The notes under the pieces were generated by a model that saw nothing but the letters and a program-made list of their open reading frames with translations, was not told the origin of the DNA and did not search any database. The translations under genes and the position numbers were made by a program. DNA of 64,000 nt from Streptomyces sp. TBY4 (lineage in GTDB: Bacteria; Actinomycetota; Actinomycetes; Streptomycetales; Streptomycetaceae), in contig NZ_JANAVF010000006.1 of assembly GCF_024213195.1 (NCBI RefSeq), forward strand, positions 1-64,000. Direction: 5' to 3'. This document shows, in pieces, positions 53,776 to 62,813 of the stretch (positions within the stretch are counted from its first letter, which is position 1; each line of letters opens with the position of its first letter).

Positions 53776-55509
53776 CTACAGGCCGAGCTCGACCTCGAAC
53801 TCGCCGGCCTCGAGGATCGCCTTGACGGCCGAGAGGTACCGGGCCGCGTCCGCGCCGTCCACCAGGCGGTGGTCGTAGGACAGGGTCAGGTACGTCATGT
53901 CGCGGATGCCGATGTTCGTGCCCTCGGCGGTCTCGATGACCACCGGGCGCTTGACCGTCGCGCCGATGCCCAGGATGGCGACCTGGTTCGGGGGCACGAT
54001 GACCGTGTCGAACAGCGCACCGCGCGAGCCGGTGTTGCTGATGGTGAAGGTCGCGCCCGACAGCTCGTCCGGCGTGATCTTGTTGCCGCGGACCTTGGAG
54101 GCCAGGTCGGCGGTGGCCTTGGAGATGCCCGCCAGGTTGAGGTCACCGGCACCCTTGATGACCGGGGTCATCAGGCCCTTCTCGGAGTCCACGGCGATGC
54201 CGATGTTCTCCGAGTCGAAGTAGGTGATGGTGCCCTCGTCCTCGTTGATCCGGGCGTTGACGACCGCGTGGGCCTTCAGCGCCTGGGCCGCGGCCTTGAC
54301 GAAGAACGGCATCGGGGACAGCTTGACGCCCTCGCGGGCGAGGAAGCCGGCCTTGGCCTTCTCGCGCAGCTTCATGATCTTGGTGATGTCCACCTCGACC
54401 ACGGAGCTGAGCTGCGCCTGCGAGTGCAGGGCCTTCATCATGTTGTCGCCGATGACCTTGCGCATGCGGGTCATCTTGACGGTCTGGCCACGCAGCTCGG
54501 AGACCGCGGCGGCCGGAGCCTTGGCGGCCGGAGCGGCAGCAGCCGGAGCGGCAGCGGCGGCCTTGGCGGCCTCGGCGGCGGCCAGGACGTCCTGCTTGCG
54601 GATGCGGCCACCGACACCGGTGCCCGAGACCGCGGACAGGTTGACGCCGGACTCCGTGGCGAGCTTGCGCACCAGCGGGGTCACGTAGGCACCCTCGTCA
54701 CCGGCGGAGACCGGGGCGGCGGGGGCGACCGGAGCGACCGGAGCCGGGGCGGCGACCGGAGCCGGAGCGGCCACGGGAGCCGGAGCGGCAACCGGGGCGG
54801 CCACGGGGGCCGGGGCGGCAACCGGGGCCGGAGCGGCCACGGGAGCCGGAGCGGCGACCGGAGCCGGGGCGGCGGCGGCCGGAGCGGCCGCGGGAGCCGC
54901 GCCCGCCGCGCCGATGACGGCCAGACGCGCGCCGACCTCGGCGTTCTCGTCCTCGGCGACCAGGATCTCCAGCAGGACGCCGGCGACCGGGGCGGGGATC
55001 TCGGTGTCGACCTTGTCGGTCGAGACCTCCAGCAGCGGCTCGTCGGCCTCGACCGACTCGCCGACCTGCTTCAGCCAGCGGGTGACGGTGCCCTCGGTGA
55101 CGGACTCGCCCAGCGCGGGGAGCACGACATCGGTACCGGCGGCGGCCGGAGCCGGAGCGGCAGCGGCCGGGGCCTCGGCGACCGGGGCGGGGGCCGCGGG
55201 GGCCTCCACGACCGGAGCCGGAGCGGCCGGGGCCTCGGCGGCCGGAGCGGCGGCCGGAGCCGGCGCGCCCGAACCGTCGTCGATGACGGCCAGCTCGGCG
55301 CCGACCTCGACGGTCTCGTCCTCGGCGACCTTGATGGAGGCCAGGATGCCCGACACGGGGGACGGGATCTCGGTGTCGACCTTGTCGGTCGAGACCTCGA
55401 GCAGCGGCTCGTCGGCCTCGACGCGCTCGCCCTCGGCCTTCAGCCAACGGGTGACAGTGCCCTCAGTGACGCTCTCACCGAGCGCCGGAAGGGTTACGGA
55501 AACCGACAT
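53776..55509 (-). CDS. sucB: Dihydrolipoamide acyltransferase (E2) with two lipoyl domains
   Basis: The core acyltransferase of the pyruvate/2-oxoglutarate dehydrogenase complex, 577 residues. Two lipoyl domains carry lysines K43 and K166, each in the sequence TDKVDTEIP. Ala/Pro linkers follow, the second built of repeated PAPVAA units (about 205-262). The E3-binding domain (274-312, [17 protein letters not shown]) and catalytic domain with H546 and D550 in [11 protein letters not shown] complete the protein. Actinobacterial E2 of this type may serve both PDH and ODH complexes, so the succinyl label is not certain. It is 56 bp downstream of lpdA. Confidence 0.95.
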   Translation of the reverse strand: MSVSVTLPALGESVTEGTVTRWLKAEGERVEADEPLLEVSTDKVDTEIPSPVSGILASIKVAEDETVEVGAELAVIDDGSGAPAPAAAPAAEAPAAPAPVVEAPAAPAPVAEAPAAAAPAPAAAGTDVVLPALGESVTEGTVTRWLKQVGESVEADEPLLEVSTDKVDTEIPAPVAGVLLEILVAEDENAEVGARLAVIGAAGAAPAAAPAAAAPAPVAAPAPVAAPAPVAAPAPVAAPVAAPAPVAAPAPVAAPAPVAPVAPAAPVSAGDEGAYVTPLVRKLATESGVNLSAVSGTGVGGRIRKQDVLAAAEAAKAAAAAPAAAAPAAKAPAAAVSELRGQTVKMTRMRKVIGDNMMKALHSQAQLSSVVEVDITKIMKLREKAKAGFLAREGVKLSPMPFFVKAAAQALKAHAVVNARINEDEGTITYFDSENIGIAVDSEKGLMTPVIKGAGDLNLAGISKATADLASKVRGNKITPDELSGATFTISNTGSRGALFDTVIVPPNQVAILGIGATVKRPVVIETAEGTNIGIRDMTYLTLSYDHRLVDGADAARYLSAVKAILEAGEFEVELGL

Positions 55510-55565
55510 GGTTTCAGTTGCTCCTAACGGAAAGTGCGGAAGTGGTCGTCGCGCCCAGTGACGAA

Positions 55566-56954
55566 TTAGTCGTGTGCGTGCAGCGGCTTGCCGGCGAGTG
55601 CCAGGTGAGCCTCGCCCATCGCCTCGTTCTGCGTCGGGTGCGCGTGGATGAGCTGCGCGACCTCGGCCGGCAGGGCTTCCCAGTTGTAGATCAGCTGGGC
55701 CTCGCCGACCTGCTCGCCCATCCGGTCACCGACCATGTGGACGCCGACCACGGCACCGTCCTTGACCTGGACGAGCTTGATCTCGCCCGCGGTCTTCAGG
55801 ATCTTGCTCCTGCCGTTGCCCGCCAGGTTGTACTTGAGGGCCACGACCTTGTCCGCGCCGTAGATCTCCTTGGCCTTGGCCTCGGTGATGCCGACGGAGG
55901 CGACCTCGGGGTGGCAGTACGTGACGCGCGGCACACCGTCGTAGTCGATCGGGACGGCCTTGAGGCCGGCCAGACGCTCCGCCACCAGGATGCCCTCGGC
56001 GAAGCCGACGTGCGCGAGCTGGAGGGTCGGGGCGAGGTCGCCGACGGCCGAGATGGTCGGCACGTTGGTCTGCATGTACTCGTCGACCACGACGTAGCCG
56101 CGGTCCATCGCGACGCCCTGCTCCTCGTAGCCCAGACCCTGGGAGACGGGGCCGCGGCCGATCGCGACCAGCAGCACCTCCGCCTCGAAGGTCTTGCCGT
56201 CGGCCAGGGTGACCCGCACGCCGTTCTCGGTGTACTCGGCCTTGTCGAAGAAGGTGCCGAGGTTGAACTTGATGCCCCGCTTGCGGAACGCGCGCTCCAG
56301 CAGCTTGGAGCTGTTCTCGTCCTCGACCGGCACGAGGTGCTTGAGGCCCTCGATGATGGTGACGTCGGTGCCGAAGGACTTCCACGCCGAGGCGAACTCG
56401 ACGCCGATGACGCCGCCGCCCAGGACGATGGCGGACTCGGGCACGCGGTCCAGGACCAGCGCGTGGTCCGAGGAGATGATGCGGTTGCCGTCGATGTTCA
56501 GGCCCGGCAGCGAGCGCGGCACGGAGCCGGTCGCCAGGAGCACGTGGCGGCCCTGGATGCGCTGGCCGTTCACGTCGACGGAAGTCGGCGAGGAGAGGCG
56601 GCCCTCACCCTCGATGTAGGTCAGCTTGCGCGAGGCGACCAGACCCTGCAGGCCCTTGTACAGGCCCGCGATGATGTCGTCCTTGTACTTGTGCACACCC
56701 GCGATGTCGATGCCCTCGAAGGTGGCCTTGACACCGAACTGGGCGGCCTCGCGGGCCTGGTCCGCGATCTCGCCCGCGTGCAGCAGAGCCTTCGTGGGGA
56801 TGCAGCCGTTGTGCAGGCAGGTGCCGCCGAGCTTGTTCTTCTCGATCAGGGCAACGTCCAGACCCAGCTGGGATGCGCGCAGTGCCGCGGCGTAACCGCC
56901 ACTGCCGCCACCGAGGATCACTAGGTCGAAAACGGTGCTGGCGTCGTTCGCCAC
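55566..56954 (-). CDS. lpdA: Dihydrolipoamide dehydrogenase (E3)
   Basis: Reoxidises the dihydrolipoyl arm with NAD. 462 residues; FAD motif [11 protein letters not shown] (14-24), redox-active disulfide C46-x4-C51 in [14 protein letters not shown] motif [13 protein letters not shown], second FAD motif AVGDLAP, and the catalytic H439/E444 in HPTQNE. Start at GTG 56954, preceded by GGAGGACG (56960-56967), chosen over longer starts because residues then lead straight into the FAD fold. First gene of the E3-E2 operon. Confidence 0.97.
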   Translation of the reverse strand: MANDASTVFDLVILGGGSGGYAAALRASQLGLDVALIEKNKLGGTCLHNGCIPTKALLHAGEIADQAREAAQFGVKATFEGIDIAGVHKYKDDIIAGLYKGLQGLVASRKLTYIEGEGRLSSPTSVDVNGQRIQGRHVLLATGSVPRSLPGLNIDGNRIISSDHALVLDRVPESAIVLGGGVIGVEFASAWKSFGTDVTIIEGLKHLVPVEDENSSKLLERAFRKRGIKFNLGTFFDKAEYTENGVRVTLADGKTFEAEVLLVAIGRGPVSQGLGYEEQGVAMDRGYVVVDEYMQTNVPTISAVGDLAPTLQLAHVGFAEGILVAERLAGLKAVPIDYDGVPRVTYCHPEVASVGITEAKAKEIYGADKVVALKYNLAGNGRSKILKTAGEIKLVQVKDGAVVGVHMVGDRMGEQVGEAQLIYNWEALPAEVAQLIHAHPTQNEAMGEAHLALAGKPLHAHD

Positions 56955-57182
56955 GTCACGTCCTCCATGCATGTGCGCCGAGCACCGGTCCTCTGTGACC
57001 GGGCGGCGGCTGGTATACGGCCGCTTTTTCTTCGGCCCTGTGGTGGGGGCCCTGTCCTGCCGAGAACCCATCTTCGCATTTGTCGGCGGAACGCGGGACG
57101 CCGGGCCTGCCCTCAGTCAGGTCGTTCTGCCCGAACCGGGGGTTACTGCGGCGTAGAAACCTACGGATTTCGTTGGCAGCGA

Positions 57183-57229
57183 ACGGGCCCCGGCCGCGAT
57201 CAGAAAATCTGATCATGACCGGGGCCCGT
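57183..57229. terminator. Two-tier hairpin after pepA
   Basis: An outer stem ACGGGCCCCGG/CCGGGGCCCGT encloses an inner GATCAG/CTGATC stem with an AAAAT loop. It begins 22 bp after the pepA stop. The gap from here to lpdA (57230 excluded, about 56955-57182) should hold the lpdA promoter; no further motif was recognised. Confidence 0.85.
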
Positions 57230-57250
57230 GTGGAGCCGGGACTCCGGGTG

Positions 57251-58783
57251 TCAGCCCAGGTCGCCCGTGGCGGTGCGCTCGGCCAGCCGGACCAGGGTCC
57301 GGACGGCGGAGCCGGTGCCGCCCTTGGGGGTGTAGCCGAACGGGGCGCCCTCGTGGAAGGCGGGGCCCGCGATGTCGAGGTGGGCCCAGGTGATGCCCTC
57401 GCCGACGAACTCCTGCAGGAAGAGGCCGGCCACCAGGCCGCCGCCCATCCGGACACCCATGTTGGCGATGTCGGCGGTGGGGGAGTCCATGGACTTGCGC
57501 AGGTCCTCGGGGAGCGGCATCGGCCAGGAGGCCTCGCCGACCTCCTCGGCGATCTCGTGGATCGAGGTCCGGAAGGCGTCGTCGTTGGCCATGATGCCGA
57601 AGGTGCGGTCGCCCAGGGCCATCACCATGGCGCCGGTCAGGGTCGCCACGTCGACGATCGCGTCCGGGTTCTCCTCGGAGGCCTTGGTCAGCGCGTCGCC
57701 CAGGACCAGGCGGCCCTCGGCGTCCGTGTTGAGCACCTCGACCGTCTTGCCGCTGTACATGCGCAGCACGTCGCCGGGCTTGGTGGCCGAGCCGGAGGGC
57801 ATGTTCTCGGCGAGCGCGAGCCAGCCGGTGACGTTGACCTGGAGGCCGAGCTTGGCGGCCGCGACCACGGAGGCGAAGACGGCAGCCGCGCCGGCCATGT
57901 CGCACTTCATCGTCTCGTTGTGGCCGGCCGGCTTCAGGGAGATGCCGCCGGAGTCGTAGGTGATGCCCTTGCCGACGAAGGCGAGGGTCTTCTCCGCCTT
58001 GGCGTGGGTGTAGGAGAGCTTCACCAGGCGCGGCGGGTTCTCGGAGCCCTTGCCGACACCCATGATGCCGCCGTAGCCGCCCTTGACCAGGGCCTTCTCG
58101 TCCAGGACCTGGACCTTGATGCCGTTCTCCTTCGCGGCCGCGCCGGCGACCGCGGCGAAGGCCTCGGGGGTGAGGTCGTTCGGCGGGGTGTTGACGAGGT
58201 CACGGGCGATGTTGATCTCGGTCGCGACGATCGTGGCGCGCTCGGCCGCGGCCTTGTGCTCCTTGTCGCGCGGCTTGGCGCCGAGCAGGGCGATCTCGGC
58301 GAGCGGCTGCTTCGGGCCGCCGTTCTTGCCCGAGGCCTTCTTCTCGCCGCCCTGGTAGGCGGTGAAGGCGTACGCGCCCAGCAGCGCGCCCTCGGCCACG
58401 GCCGTGACGGCGGAGGCGTCGTCGAGCGGCAGCGCGAAGGCGGCCTTCTTGGTGCCGTGCAGGGCACGGGCGGCGGCGCCGGCGGCGCGGCGCAGCGCCT
58501 CCTCGTCGTAGGACTCGTCCGCGTCGGGAAGGGCGCCCAGTCCGACCGCCAGCACGAGCGGGACCTTGAGGCCGTCCGGCGCCGGCAGCTTGGTGGTCTC
58601 GCCTTCGGCGCCCGAGGCACCGAGCGCGTCGAGCACGGCGGCGAGCTTGCCGTCGTACGCCTTGTCCACGGCCTCGGCGCCCGCGGCGACGACGGGGCCC
58701 TTGGGGCCCTTCGCCACGCCGACGACGAGGGCGTCGGCGCGCAGCGTCGCCGGTCCGGCAGTGCTGAGAGTCAGAGCAGTCAC
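57251..58783 (-). CDS. pepA: Leucyl aminopeptidase (M17)
   Basis: A 510-residue cytosolic aminopeptidase that removes N-terminal residues with two metal ions. The metal and catalytic motifs are complete: GKGITYDSGGISLKP (271-285, with D277), the Asp of KCDMAGAA, and the M17 signature NTDAEGRL (352-359, with D354 and E356). PepA in some bacteria also binds DNA. Divergent from the secreted deacetylase-like gene. Confidence 0.97.
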   Translation of the reverse strand: MTALTLSTAGPATLRADALVVGVAKGPKGPVVAAGAEAVDKAYDGKLAAVLDALGASGAEGETTKLPAPDGLKVPLVLAVGLGALPDADESYDEEALRRAAGAAARALHGTKKAAFALPLDDASAVTAVAEGALLGAYAFTAYQGGEKKASGKNGGPKQPLAEIALLGAKPRDKEHKAAAERATIVATEINIARDLVNTPPNDLTPEAFAAVAGAAAKENGIKVQVLDEKALVKGGYGGIMGVGKGSENPPRLVKLSYTHAKAEKTLAFVGKGITYDSGGISLKPAGHNETMKCDMAGAAAVFASVVAAAKLGLQVNVTGWLALAENMPSGSATKPGDVLRMYSGKTVEVLNTDAEGRLVLGDALTKASEENPDAIVDVATLTGAMVMALGDRTFGIMANDDAFRTSIHEIAEEVGEASWPMPLPEDLRKSMDSPTADIANMGVRMGGGLVAGLFLQEFVGEGITWAHLDIAGPAFHEGAPFGYTPKGGTGSAVRTLVRLAERTATGDLG

Positions 58784-59128
58784 GGTGGTGAATTCTCGCT
58801 TCCGTTTTGGTGGTGTGGGCCGAGTGGGTGGACGGCCGTCCGTAGCGATCGTATTCGGGCCCGATGGCCGCCGGAAACGAGCCTACGCGCACGTACTCGT
58901 CCGCACGCCACTCGAAGGTTTGGCAAGTTGTTCGAGCACGAGGTCGTCAGGTTCACCCATCTGTGGCCTCTGTTCCACGTTTGCCCCTCCGACCTGACGA
59001 GGTCCGAAACACTCGGACCACTCTCGCAAGGGGACGCGGGGTTCCTTTGCATCATTTCCACAGAAGCCTCCCCGGTCCGGCCCAACGCCACGGGCCGAAG
59101 GCGAGGATCTGCGGGGGGAAAGGCCGAA
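58784..59128. other. 345-bp divergent intergenic region
   Basis: No gene is seen. It should hold the promoters of pepA (left) and of the Pel-like locus (right). The only structure noted is the inverted repeat at 59001-59019. Confidence 0.6.
59001..59019. promoter_or_regulatory. Inverted repeat, candidate operator of the Pel-like locus
   Basis: GGTCCGA (59001-59007) and TCGGACC (59013-59019) are perfect inverted half sites with five bases between, 110 bp before the deacetylase start. It is too short and too far from a stop codon to be a terminator of a known gene. Confidence 0.4.
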
Positions 59129-61153
59129 ATGGTCCACAAGAACCGGATGAACAGGCTCGCCGCCGTCTGCCTCGCGGCCGCCATAGCATCCGTCGCGGTA
59201 CCCGCTGTCACCGCGCACGCCGCGGTGACGCCGCGGATCGACCTGCGGGTGCTCGTCGTCGACGACGGCGGGAGCTCGGTCGAGGCGATCACGGCGGAGC
59301 TCCGCGACACGGGAGTTCCGTACACCCGGATCGACCTGGGCAGCGGGAGCCGCCCGGTCGTCAACGCGGCGTTCCTCGCCGACACGGTCGACGGCCGGCC
59401 GCGCGCCAAGTTCCAGGGCGTGGTGCTGCCGAACGAGAGCCCGTTCGGGGAGGGCTCGGCCGAAATGGCCGCGCTCACCGCGTACGAGACGGCGTACGGG
59501 ATCCGCCAGGTCGACGCCTACACCTGGGCGCACCCGGGCGTAGGCCTGGAGTACACCGACAACGGCGGCTACAGCGGCACCCTCGACGGCACTCCGGCCG
59601 CCGTCACCGCCGCCGGCAAGGCGGGCCCCTTCGGCTACCTCGGGGGGCAGGTGGAGTTCGAGGACAACTCGCCGCTGATCCCCGAGAGCTACGGGTTCAT
59701 GGCCAAGCCGCGCCCGGGATACACCAGTTACCTCGACGCCCCGGTCGGCTCCGGGCGGGCCTCGCTCGTGGGCGAGTACACCCACGACGGGCGCAGCGAG
59801 CTGGTCGTCACCTTCGGCTACAACCAGCACCAGCGGCAGTTCCGGCTGCTGGCCAGGGGCATCGTCGAGTGGGTCACCCAGGGGGTCCACCTCGGCCAGG
59901 AGCGCAACTACTTCGCGGTCCACGTCGACGACGTCTTCGCCCCCGACGCCCGCTGGAACAAGGACCTGAACTGCACCCCGGGCGACTACGCCTGCCCCGG
60001 CGGCGAGGGCCAGGAGTCCACGATCCGGATGACGGCCGCGGACGCCGTGTACGCGGCGCAGTGGCAGACCTCCAAGAACTTCAAGCTCGACATGCTCTTC
60101 AACGGCGGCGCCGGCGAGGAGTGGAAGGCCGAGCACGGCGGCGTCGACGCCCTGACCGCGCAGCTCGTCGCCGACCGGGCGAAGTACCGGTGGATGAACC
60201 ACACCTTCACCCACCCCTTCCTCGGCTGCGTCCAGGACACCACCACCGTCCCGTGGACCTGCACGAAGAACGCCCAGGGCGCCGTCAACTGGATGAGCCG
60301 CGCCGAGATCTCGGCGCAGATCCGCGACAACAACAACTGGGCGGCCTCCAAGGGCATCGCCACCGACCGGACCGAGCTCGTCACCGGTGAGCACTCGGGC
60401 CTGAAGACCAACCCGCAGCAGGCCCAGGACAACCCCAACCTGGCCGGCGCGCTCGCCGACAACGGCGTGAAATGGGCGGGCAGCGACAACTCCCGCGAGC
60501 CCGACCAGCGGGCGGTCGGCGCCGCGCTGACCGTCCCCCGGCACCCGATGAACGTGTACTACAACACGGGCACCAACGCCGAGATGGCCGACGAGTACAA
60601 CTGGATCTACACCAGCCGGGCCGACGGCGGCAGCGGCATCTGCGAGGACAACCCCGGCACCTCCACCTGCCTGCCGGACCCCCTCGACGCCCAGACGGGC
60701 TACCTGGACTACATCGTCCCGGCCGAGGCCAGGACCGCCCTGCGGCACGTCCTGAACAACGACCCGCGCCCGCACTACGTCCACCAGTCCAACCTCGCCG
60801 AGGACCGCACGCTCTACCCGGTGCTGAACCAGGTGCTCGACACCTACCGCACCCTCTACGCGCCCTCCGCGCCGATCGTGAACCAGAGCATGAAGGACAC
60901 CGGCGTGGAGCTCCAGCGCCGCGCCGCCTGGAACGCGGCGGTCGCCGCCAACCAGGTCACCGCCTACCGCATCGGCAAGGTCGTCACCGTCAAGGCGCCC
61001 TCCGGAGTCGTGGCCCCGGTCACCGCTCCCACCGGCACCAGGAAGCAGCTCCTGCTCGGCACAGCGGAGTTCGGCACCGCCTACGCCGGCACCCGCTCCA
61101 CGTGGACGGCTCCCGAACTGCTCCAGAGCGCCGTCACGCTGAACCTGCCCTGA
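59129..61153 (+). CDS. Secreted polysaccharide deacetylase-like protein (PelA-like)
   Basis: A 674-residue exported protein. Signal peptide at 1-31 (TAHA). Residues 35-255 are a Rossmann-like N-terminal domain with a glutamine-amidotransferase-like layout. The C-terminal half has a CE4-type active site: HVDD (265-268) as the metal aspartate motif and H358-x3-H362 in NHTFTHP. Several cysteine pairs suggest disulfides. In Pel clusters, PelA deacetylates the exopolymer outside the cytoplasm; the PelF gene directly downstream supports this role. ATG 59129 is preceded by GGGGGGAAAGG (59113-59123). Confidence 0.8.
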   Translation: MVHKNRMNRLAAVCLAAAIASVAVPAVTAHAAVTPRIDLRVLVVDDGGSSVEAITAELRDTGVPYTRIDLGSGSRPVVNAAFLADTVDGRPRAKFQGVVLPNESPFGEGSAEMAALTAYETAYGIRQVDAYTWAHPGVGLEYTDNGGYSGTLDGTPAAVTAAGKAGPFGYLGGQVEFEDNSPLIPESYGFMAKPRPGYTSYLDAPVGSGRASLVGEYTHDGRSELVVTFGYNQHQRQFRLLARGIVEWVTQGVHLGQERNYFAVHVDDVFAPDARWNKDLNCTPGDYACPGGEGQESTIRMTAADAVYAAQWQTSKNFKLDMLFNGGAGEEWKAEHGGVDALTAQLVADRAKYRWMNHTFTHPFLGCVQDTTTVPWTCTKNAQGAVNWMSRAEISAQIRDNNNWAASKGIATDRTELVTGEHSGLKTNPQQAQDNPNLAGALADNGVKWAGSDNSREPDQRAVGAALTVPRHPMNVYYNTGTNAEMADEYNWIYTSRADGGSGICEDNPGTSTCLPDPLDAQTGYLDYIVPAEARTALRHVLNNDPRPHYVHQSNLAEDRTLYPVLNQVLDTYRTLYAPSAPIVNQSMKDTGVELQRRAAWNAAVAANQVTAYRIGKVVTVKAPSGVVAPVTAPTGTRKQLLLGTAEFGTAYAGTRSTWTAPELLQSAVTLNLP

Positions 61154-61298
61154 CGCTCCACCTGCCCTGACGTTCCAGGTGCCGCGAGCGCACCTGCCGG
61201 GCACGCACGTCACAAGACAGCCACGCGTACCACCTAGCGCCGGCGCTCCGCCAACCACGGGCGCCGGCCCCTTTTCCGTCCTTGGGGGGACACACCGC

Positions 61299-62813
61299 AT
61301 GAGCCATGGGCGCCATGTCACCATGCTCACCGAAGGCACCTACCCGCACGTCCACGGGGGCGTCAGCACATGGTGCGACCAACTGGTCCGCGGCATGCCG
61401 GAGGTCGACTTCAACGTCATAGCCCTGACCGGCTCCGGACGCGAGCCGGTCACCTGGGAACTGCCGCGCAACGTCTACCGCCACACCAGCGTCCCCCTCT
61501 GGGGCGCTCCGCCGGCCCGCAGACTCCGCTCCGGCCTGCGGGGCAAGGCCAAACGCCGCTTCGCCGAGACCTACGAGACCTTCCTGCTCTCCCTGCTCGA
61601 CCCCGCGCGCGGCGGATTCTCCGCCTCCCTGCGCGAGCTGGCCCTGCTGGCCCGCTCCGGGCGGCTCGCCGCGGCCCTGCGCTCCGAATCGGTGCTGCGG
61701 CTGCTGATGACCGTCTGGACCCGCCCCGGCCTGGCCACCGCCGCCGCCGAGCCCACCATCCACGACGCGCTCACCGCCACCGACCTGCTGGAACACGCCC
61801 TGCGCCCGCTGTCCGTGCGGATCCCGCCCGACAGCGTCGCGCACGCCGTCAGCAGCGGACTGGCCACCCTCCCGGCGCTCGCCGCCAAGTACCTCGACCA
61901 GGTGCCCTTCCTCCTCACCGAGCACGGCATCTACCTCCGCGAGCGCTACCTCGGCTACCGCAGCGCCGAACAGCGCTGGCCCGTCAAGGCGCTCATGCTC
62001 GGCTTCTACCGCGAGCTCAACACCGAGGGCTACCGCCAGGCCGACCTGATCACCCCGTGCAACCAGTACAACCGTCGCTGGGAGGAGCGCGGGGGAGCCG
62101 ACGCCGAGCGGATCCGCACCGTCTACAACGGCGTCGACCCGCACGCCTTCCCCGAGGCCGGCCCCGAGCCGGAGGTCCCCACCCTCAGCTGGTGCGGCCG
62201 CATCGACCCCATCAAGGACCTCGAAACCCTCGTGCGGGCCTACGCCTTCATGCGCGAGGAGCTCCCCGCCCTGCGGCTGCGGCTCTTCGGCCCGGTCCCG
62301 GCCGGCTGCGAGGACTACAAGCTCAAGCTGGAGAAGCTCGCCGCCGAACTGGGCGTGAGCGACGGGATCACCTACGAGGGCCGCATCGACGACGTGGCCC
62401 GGGCCTACGGGGCCGGCTCCGTCGTGATGCTCTCCTCCATCAGCGAGGGCTTCCCCTTCTCCATCATCGAGGCCATGTCCTGCGGCCGCACCACCGTCTC
62501 CACCGACGTGGGCGGGGTCCGCGAGGCCGTCGGCGACACCGGCCTCGTCGTCCCGCCGCGCGAGCCCGAGACCATGGCCCGCGCCACCCTCGCCCTGCTC
62601 CGCGACGACGAACGCCGCGCGGAACTGGGCCGGATGTCCCGCAAGCGGGTGGTGGAGAAGTTCACCCTCCACCAGTCCGTGGACGGCTTCCGCCATATCT
62701 ACCGCGAGCTCGCCGGCCAGCCCGTCCTGCCCGTCCACGTGGGCGACGAGTGGACCCAGCGCCTCGCCGACCCCTGGTACAAGGAACTCGCCGCCGACGG
62801 GAGCCTGTGGTGA
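61299..62813 (+). CDS. pelF: GT4-family glycosyltransferase PelF
   Basis: A 504-residue cytoplasmic glycosyltransferase. The N-terminal DUF3492 signature (MLTEGTYPHVHGGVSTWCDQL, residues about 9-29) is diagnostic of PelF, the UDP-GlcNAc/GalNAc-using synthase of Pel polysaccharide. The GT4 donor site is seen in CGRIDPIKDLETLVRAY and SSISEGFPFSIIEAMSCG (EX7E-type). ATG 61299 follows GGGGGGA (61285-61291). It overlaps the next gene by four bases (GTGA), so polymerase and membrane partner are coupled. Confidence 0.93.
   Translation: MSHGRHVTMLTEGTYPHVHGGVSTWCDQLVRGMPEVDFNVIALTGSGREPVTWELPRNVYRHTSVPLWGAPPARRLRSGLRGKAKRRFAETYETFLLSLLDPARGGFSASLRELALLARSGRLAAALRSESVLRLLMTVWTRPGLATAAAEPTIHDALTATDLLEHALRPLSVRIPPDSVAHAVSSGLATLPALAAKYLDQVPFLLTEHGIYLRERYLGYRSAEQRWPVKALMLGFYRELNTEGYRQADLITPCNQYNRRWEERGGADAERIRTVYNGVDPHAFPEAGPEPEVPTLSWCGRIDPIKDLETLVRAYAFMREELPALRLRLFGPVPAGCEDYKLKLEKLAAELGVSDGITYEGRIDDVARAYGAGSVVMLSSISEGFPFSIIEAMSCGRTTVSTDVGGVREAVGDTGLVVPPREPETMARATLALLRDDERRAELGRMSRKRVVEKFTLHQSVDGFRHIYRELAGQPVLPVHVGDEWTQRLADPWYKELAADGSLW

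Noticed and set aside
57080..59128. Upstream extension of the deacetylase-like gene by 683 codons
   Set aside because: The extension runs through pepA on the opposite strand; a clear ribosome site and signal peptide support ATG 59129.
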